A DNA stretch of 64,000 nt from Actinomycetes bacterium (GTDB taxonomy: Bacteria; Actinomycetota; Actinomycetes; Mycobacteriales; Mycobacteriaceae): the NCBI GenBank assembly GCA_023432405.1, contig JAEYUQ010000001.1, positions 24,396 to 88,395 on the forward strand, given 5' to 3'. This document shows positions 61,519-64,000 of this stretch, one piece after another. A program made the position numbers and the translations under genes. A model generated the notes under the pieces. It was given only the letters and a program-made list of their open reading frames with translations, searched no databases and had not been told where the DNA came from. Each line of letters opens with the position of its first letter. Within the stretch, counting starts at the first letter, position 1.

Positions 61519-61593
61519 CGTATGTGCCTCCTTGGCAGATCCATCAGTGTGCATAAGGTGTTATCCAAATGGTTTTTCAAAGTGCGAATAGTG

Positions 61594-62538
61594 TTATGAA
61601 TCAGGGGTGAGAGTATCGAAGTTCTCAATCGTCTCAGCTGCGGGTTTTTGGTTGATATAGACCTCATCGAGAAGTCCCTCTCGGATATTCCACTGCTCCA
61701 AAATGCGTTGATAATCCCCGGTCTTAATGAGGTGATCTAACGCTCCCGCAAGGGCGTCTCGAAGAGGAGAATTCTTTTGAGTGGTAAATCCGTAGGGGGC
61801 TGCCATAAACATTGAACCTATGAGTTCAATGTTGCCTTCAGCACGTTCCACCGCCCAGGAAACAACAGGGGAATCTGCAGAATATGCATCGGCTCGACCT
61901 AGAACCAGAGCGGTAGCCGCAGCATCTGCAGAGTCATAGGCCAGCAGAGAAATAGGAGGTTTACCAGAAGAAACGCATTCTTCAGATTTAGGAAGGACGT
62001 CGTCAGTGTGAGAGACAGTATTGCGCTGAACGGCAACTGTTAAACCACAGGCGTCCTCCGGATTGATGGCGGGGGAACGCCCGGTGTGTTGAGCCCATTG
62101 AATTCCCGCGTAGAGAGAATCAACGAAGTCAAAGGTTTTCTGCCGTTCCTCGGTGTCCGTAAATCCGGAACCTCCAAAATCAATGGTTCCTGCCTGAACT
62201 GCCGGAAGAATCATGGCGAAATCTTGTTCCACTGGACGTAATTCAAGCCCTAAAACACTGGCTAAGGCCCGGCCCAAATCCACCTCAACCCCGATGATGT
62301 TGCCCTGGGCGTCCTTGAACTGAAAGGGAGCAAACGGAGGATTCGTCCCCATCGTGAGATAGCCCTTCTGGGCGAGAGATTCAGGAACCAAAGCAGCAAG
62401 AGAATCCACTTTCTCGGGGCGGATGTCCTGCCATCCTTCCGGATGACCCTGCTCCTCATGGGTGACGCAGCCGGTCACACAGAGCGCAACGCTCATTACC
62501 AGAGAGGCGACCGCAGTGGACGCAGAGGAAAGATGCAT
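61594..62538 (-). CDS. Polar amino-acid ABC transporter substrate-binding lipoprotein
   Basis: A 314-residue SBP_bac_3-type protein with a lipoprotein signal, lipobox VTGC (C24). The family motifs LTMGTNPPFAPFQFKDAQGN, GVEVDLGRALASVLG and GTIDFGGSGFTDTEERQKTFDF are clear. The substrate is probably a polar amino acid; ligand residues do not allow a firm choice. First gene of the operon; ATG 62538 lies 7 nt after TACACT and is leaderless. Confidence 0.9.
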   Translation of the reverse strand: MHLSSASTAVASLVMSVALCVTGCVTHEEQGHPEGWQDIRPEKVDSLAALVPESLAQKGYLTMGTNPPFAPFQFKDAQGNIIGVEVDLGRALASVLGLELRPVEQDFAMILPAVQAGTIDFGGSGFTDTEERQKTFDFVDSLYAGIQWAQHTGRSPAINPEDACGLTVAVQRNTVSHTDDVLPKSEECVSSGKPPISLLAYDSADAAATALVLGRADAYSADSPVVSWAVERAEGNIELIGSMFMAAPYGFTTQKNSPLRDALAGALDHLIKTGDYQRILEQWNIREGLLDEVYINQKPAAETIENFDTLTPDS

Positions 62539-62545
62539 AGGAGCA

Positions 62546-62551
62546 AGTGTA
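62546..62551 (-). promoter_or_regulatory. -10 element, leaderless amino-acid binding-protein gene
   Basis: Minus-strand TACACT, 7 nt before ATG 62538. The 16-base box-to-ATG sequence is identical to that of the DUF262 gene at 28242. Confidence 0.55.
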
Positions 62552-62566
62552 GCGGTCTATAGCCAA

Positions 62567-62605
62567 TGGCCACCCACTGAGCTTGGTGCTTCAGTGAGGT
62601 GGCCA
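62567..62605 (-). terminator. Long hairpin after the GltD-like gene
   Basis: TGGCCACC-CACTGA (62567-62580) pairs with TCAGTG-A-GGTGGCCA (62591-62605) with one bulged base, and the loop can pair further. There is no T-tract on the minus strand, so it may be a Rho-independent-like pause or another RNA element. It lies 15 bp upstream of the binding-protein -10 box. Confidence 0.5.
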
Positions 62606-62639
62606 CTAGAAGGGAGCCGGTGACACCAGCCAGTGATGG

Positions 62640-64000
62640 TTAGTTCTCCTCGGGAATCATCGAGATAGCACCGCAGGGACATTCCTCGGCGCATATGCCA
62701 CAGCCCTTGCAGTAGTCATACTTAAACTCAAACTCTGCTACCCCCAGCTTGGTGATTGCATTGTCGGGACATACGCCGAAGCAGTTATCGCATCCAAAGC
62801 AGTTACCGCAACTCATACAGCGACGCGCCTCTAGGAGAGCTGACTGAGCATCTAGCCCCAAAACAACCTCATCAAAGTTGTCAGAGCGCCTAATAGCGTC
62901 AAGCTTTGGACGAACCTGATGAGGAGCTTCCGTGTAGTACCAGGTAGTCATGCGATCGAGGGTGGCATCTGCGGGAATCGGGTCGTGAACAAAAGGCTCT
63001 CCGCGTAGGTAGCCGTCTATATTGCGCGCAGCCTTTTTGCCGTGGCCAATAGCAACAGTGACGTTCTTTTCACCGGGGGTCATGTCGCCTCCAGCAAAGA
63101 CACCCTCATGGCCTGTCATCATGTTGTCATCCACAATGGCCACACCGCGTTCAATCTCGATGGCTGGGTCATCTTCAAAGAGTGACAAGTCTGACTTCTG
63201 GCCCACGGCCATCACTAGTGAATCAGCGTCCAAGTCTTCATACTCGCCTGTTGGAGTGAGATTACCATCGGCATCCATGGCCATCTTTTCAATCTTGACC
63301 GTGCCTTGATCAACACGGTTCACAGTAGATAGCCACCTCATTGTGATGCCCTCTTCAGTGGCTTCCATAACTTCTGAATCATGGGCAGGCATCTTTTCCC
63401 GGGTGCGGCGGTACAAGATCACTGATTCTGTAGCGCCCAGGCGCTTTGCGGTTCGTGCGGCATCCACGGCAGTATTTCCGCCACCGTAGACCACCACGCG
63501 ACGCCCCAGCAAGGGTTTCTCCTCGGCGTCCTCAGGAGCATCGTGCAACAAATCGACGGCGTTGACAATTTCCGAGGCTGTCCCTGACGGGATGTTAATG
63601 TTTCGCCCAATATCTGCACCGACAGCGGTGAAGATGGCATCGAATTCATCGGTGAGGCCCTTTAAGGTTTCTACCTTGGTCTTCATCTCAAAGACGACAC
63701 CGAGATCCTTAATTCTCTGAATTTCGGCATCCAAAATCTTCCGAGGAAGGCGATAGGTAGGGATGCCATAGCGCATCATGCCGCCGGGTTCTTCACCCTG
63801 GTCTCTAATAACAACCTGATGTCCCATGCGCGCCAAGTGATAGGCGGCTGATAACCCAGAGGGGCCAGCTCCAATAACCAGCACTTTCTTTCCAGTTGGT
63901 GGCAAGAGCGGTTCTACACGCCAACCCTTTTCAATGGCAGTGTCTCCCAGGAACCGCTCTATGGCGTTAATACCTACCGCTTGATCCACCTGCGCCCGGT
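62640..64000 (-). CDS. GltD-like FAD/NAD(P) oxidoreductase with C-terminal 2x[4Fe-4S] domain (5' end outside window)
   Basis: The frame is open through base 64000, so the start is beyond the window; GTG 63989 is an internal in-frame codon. The visible 453 residues have a glutamate-synthase small-subunit-like core: VLVIGAGPSGLSAAYHLA (FAD), RYGIPTYRLPRKILDAEI, VVVYGGGNTAVDAARTAKRLGA (NADPH) and GVFAGGDMTPGEKNVTVAIGHG. The C-terminus holds cysteine clusters CMSCGNCFGCDNCFGVCP and CKGCGICAEECPCGAI, a ferredoxin-type domain not present in plain GltD. It probably passes electrons between NAD(P)H and ferredoxin or a partner enzyme; which reaction is not clear without the upstream neighbour. Confidence 0.85.
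   Translation of the reverse strand, partial: RAQVDQAVGINAIERFLGDTAIEKGWRVEPLLPPTGKKVLVIGAGPSGLSAAYHLARMGHQVVIRDQGEEPGGMMRYGIPTYRLPRKILDAEIQRIKDLGVVFEMKTKVETLKGLTDEFDAIFTAVGADIGRNINIPSGTASEIVNAVDLLHDAPEDAEEKPLLGRRVVVYGGGNTAVDAARTAKRLGATESVILYRRTREKMPAHDSEVMEATEEGITMRWLSTVNRVDQGTVKIEKMAMDADGNLTPTGEYEDLDADSLVMAVGQKSDLSLFEDDPAIEIERGVAIVDDNMMTGHEGVFAGGDMTPGEKNVTVAIGHGKKAARNIDGYLRGEPFVHDPIPADATLDRMTTWYYTEAPHQVRPKLDAIRRSDNFDEVVLGLDAQSALLEARRCMSCGNCFGCDNCFGVCPDNAITKLGVAEFEFKYDYCKGCGICAEECPCGAISMIPEEN

Noticed and set aside
1..64000. CRISPR arrays, insertion sequences, prophage or rRNA genes
   Set aside because: No regularly spaced repeats, transposase or phage proteins, or rRNA-like sequence were found.

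Overview
This window is chromosomal DNA from a moderately G+C-rich actinobacterium. Gene content and order point to the Mycobacteriales (Corynebacteriales): glgB-glgE beside a YbbN-type thioredoxin, etfBA followed by a cysteine desulfurase and mnmA, ligA/ACT/gatCA-pfkA-gatB, ilvBN-ilvC, serA, leuB, an FAH protein and gltX, a divergent IclR regulator with leuCD, mutT1/gpsA/ddl/DUF3515/thiL/ung/DAK2/recG/rsmD/coaD. The same blocks sit close together in Mycobacterium and Corynebacterium. The ilvB leader peptide resembles my recollection of the Corynebacterium glutamicum one. The species cannot be named from the sequence; a compact-genome relative such as Lawsonella is only a guess. No insertion sequences, phage genes, CRISPR arrays or rRNA genes are visible.

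Layout: 1-4916, end of a YbbN-type thioredoxin gene, then glgB and glgE on the minus strand (alpha-glucan synthesis). 5042-7856, orphan ABC ATPase, NUDIX hydrolase and THUMP-like methyltransferase. 7939-11951, etfB-etfA-cysteine desulfurase-mnmA, with the desulfurase plausibly supplying sulfur to MnmA for tRNA thiolation. 11960-15444, DEDDh exonuclease, ligA and an ACT protein. 15621-20627, gatC-gatA-pfkA-gatB and an exported HNH lipoprotein, all abutting or overlapping. 20624-24453 (minus), ilvD, a PH-domain membrane protein and an MscCG-like channel. 24542-28151, attenuator-controlled ilvB-ilvN and ilvC. 28255-32128, a DUF262 (GmrSD-like) protein and a large cell-surface lipoprotein. 32272-36773, serA, a YbjN protein, leuB and an FAH-family enzyme.

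36803-42644 holds entC/menF-like isochorismate synthase (minus), gltX, tRNA-Gln(CTG), tRNA-Glu(CTC) and a metal-chelate ABC importer (minus). 42689-46548 holds an LDH-family gene, a 555-bp gene-poor stretch, a LysP-like permease and an IclR regulator. 46618-52169 holds leuCD, a CopZ-like chaperone, a MutT1-type NUDIX-phosphatase fusion, gpsA and ddl. 52235-59625 holds a tandem-DUF3515 protein, thiL, ung, a FakA-like kinase, recG, rsmD and coaD. 59836-64000 holds a polar amino-acid ABC importer and part of a GltD-like flavoprotein with ferredoxin clusters, both on the minus strand.

Functionally the window is a housekeeping core. Branched-chain amino-acid synthesis is nearly complete: ilvBN, ilvC, ilvD, leuB and leuCD are present, leuA is not. 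Many starts lie 7-8 nt after a TANNNT box with no Shine-Dalgarno sequence, a strong sign of leaderless transcription. The most notable items are the ilv attenuator, a GmrSD-like protein whose HNH motif looks degenerate, a duplicated DUF3515 domain, the MscCG-like channel, a likely operator at serA and an over-represented CGACGCC word.
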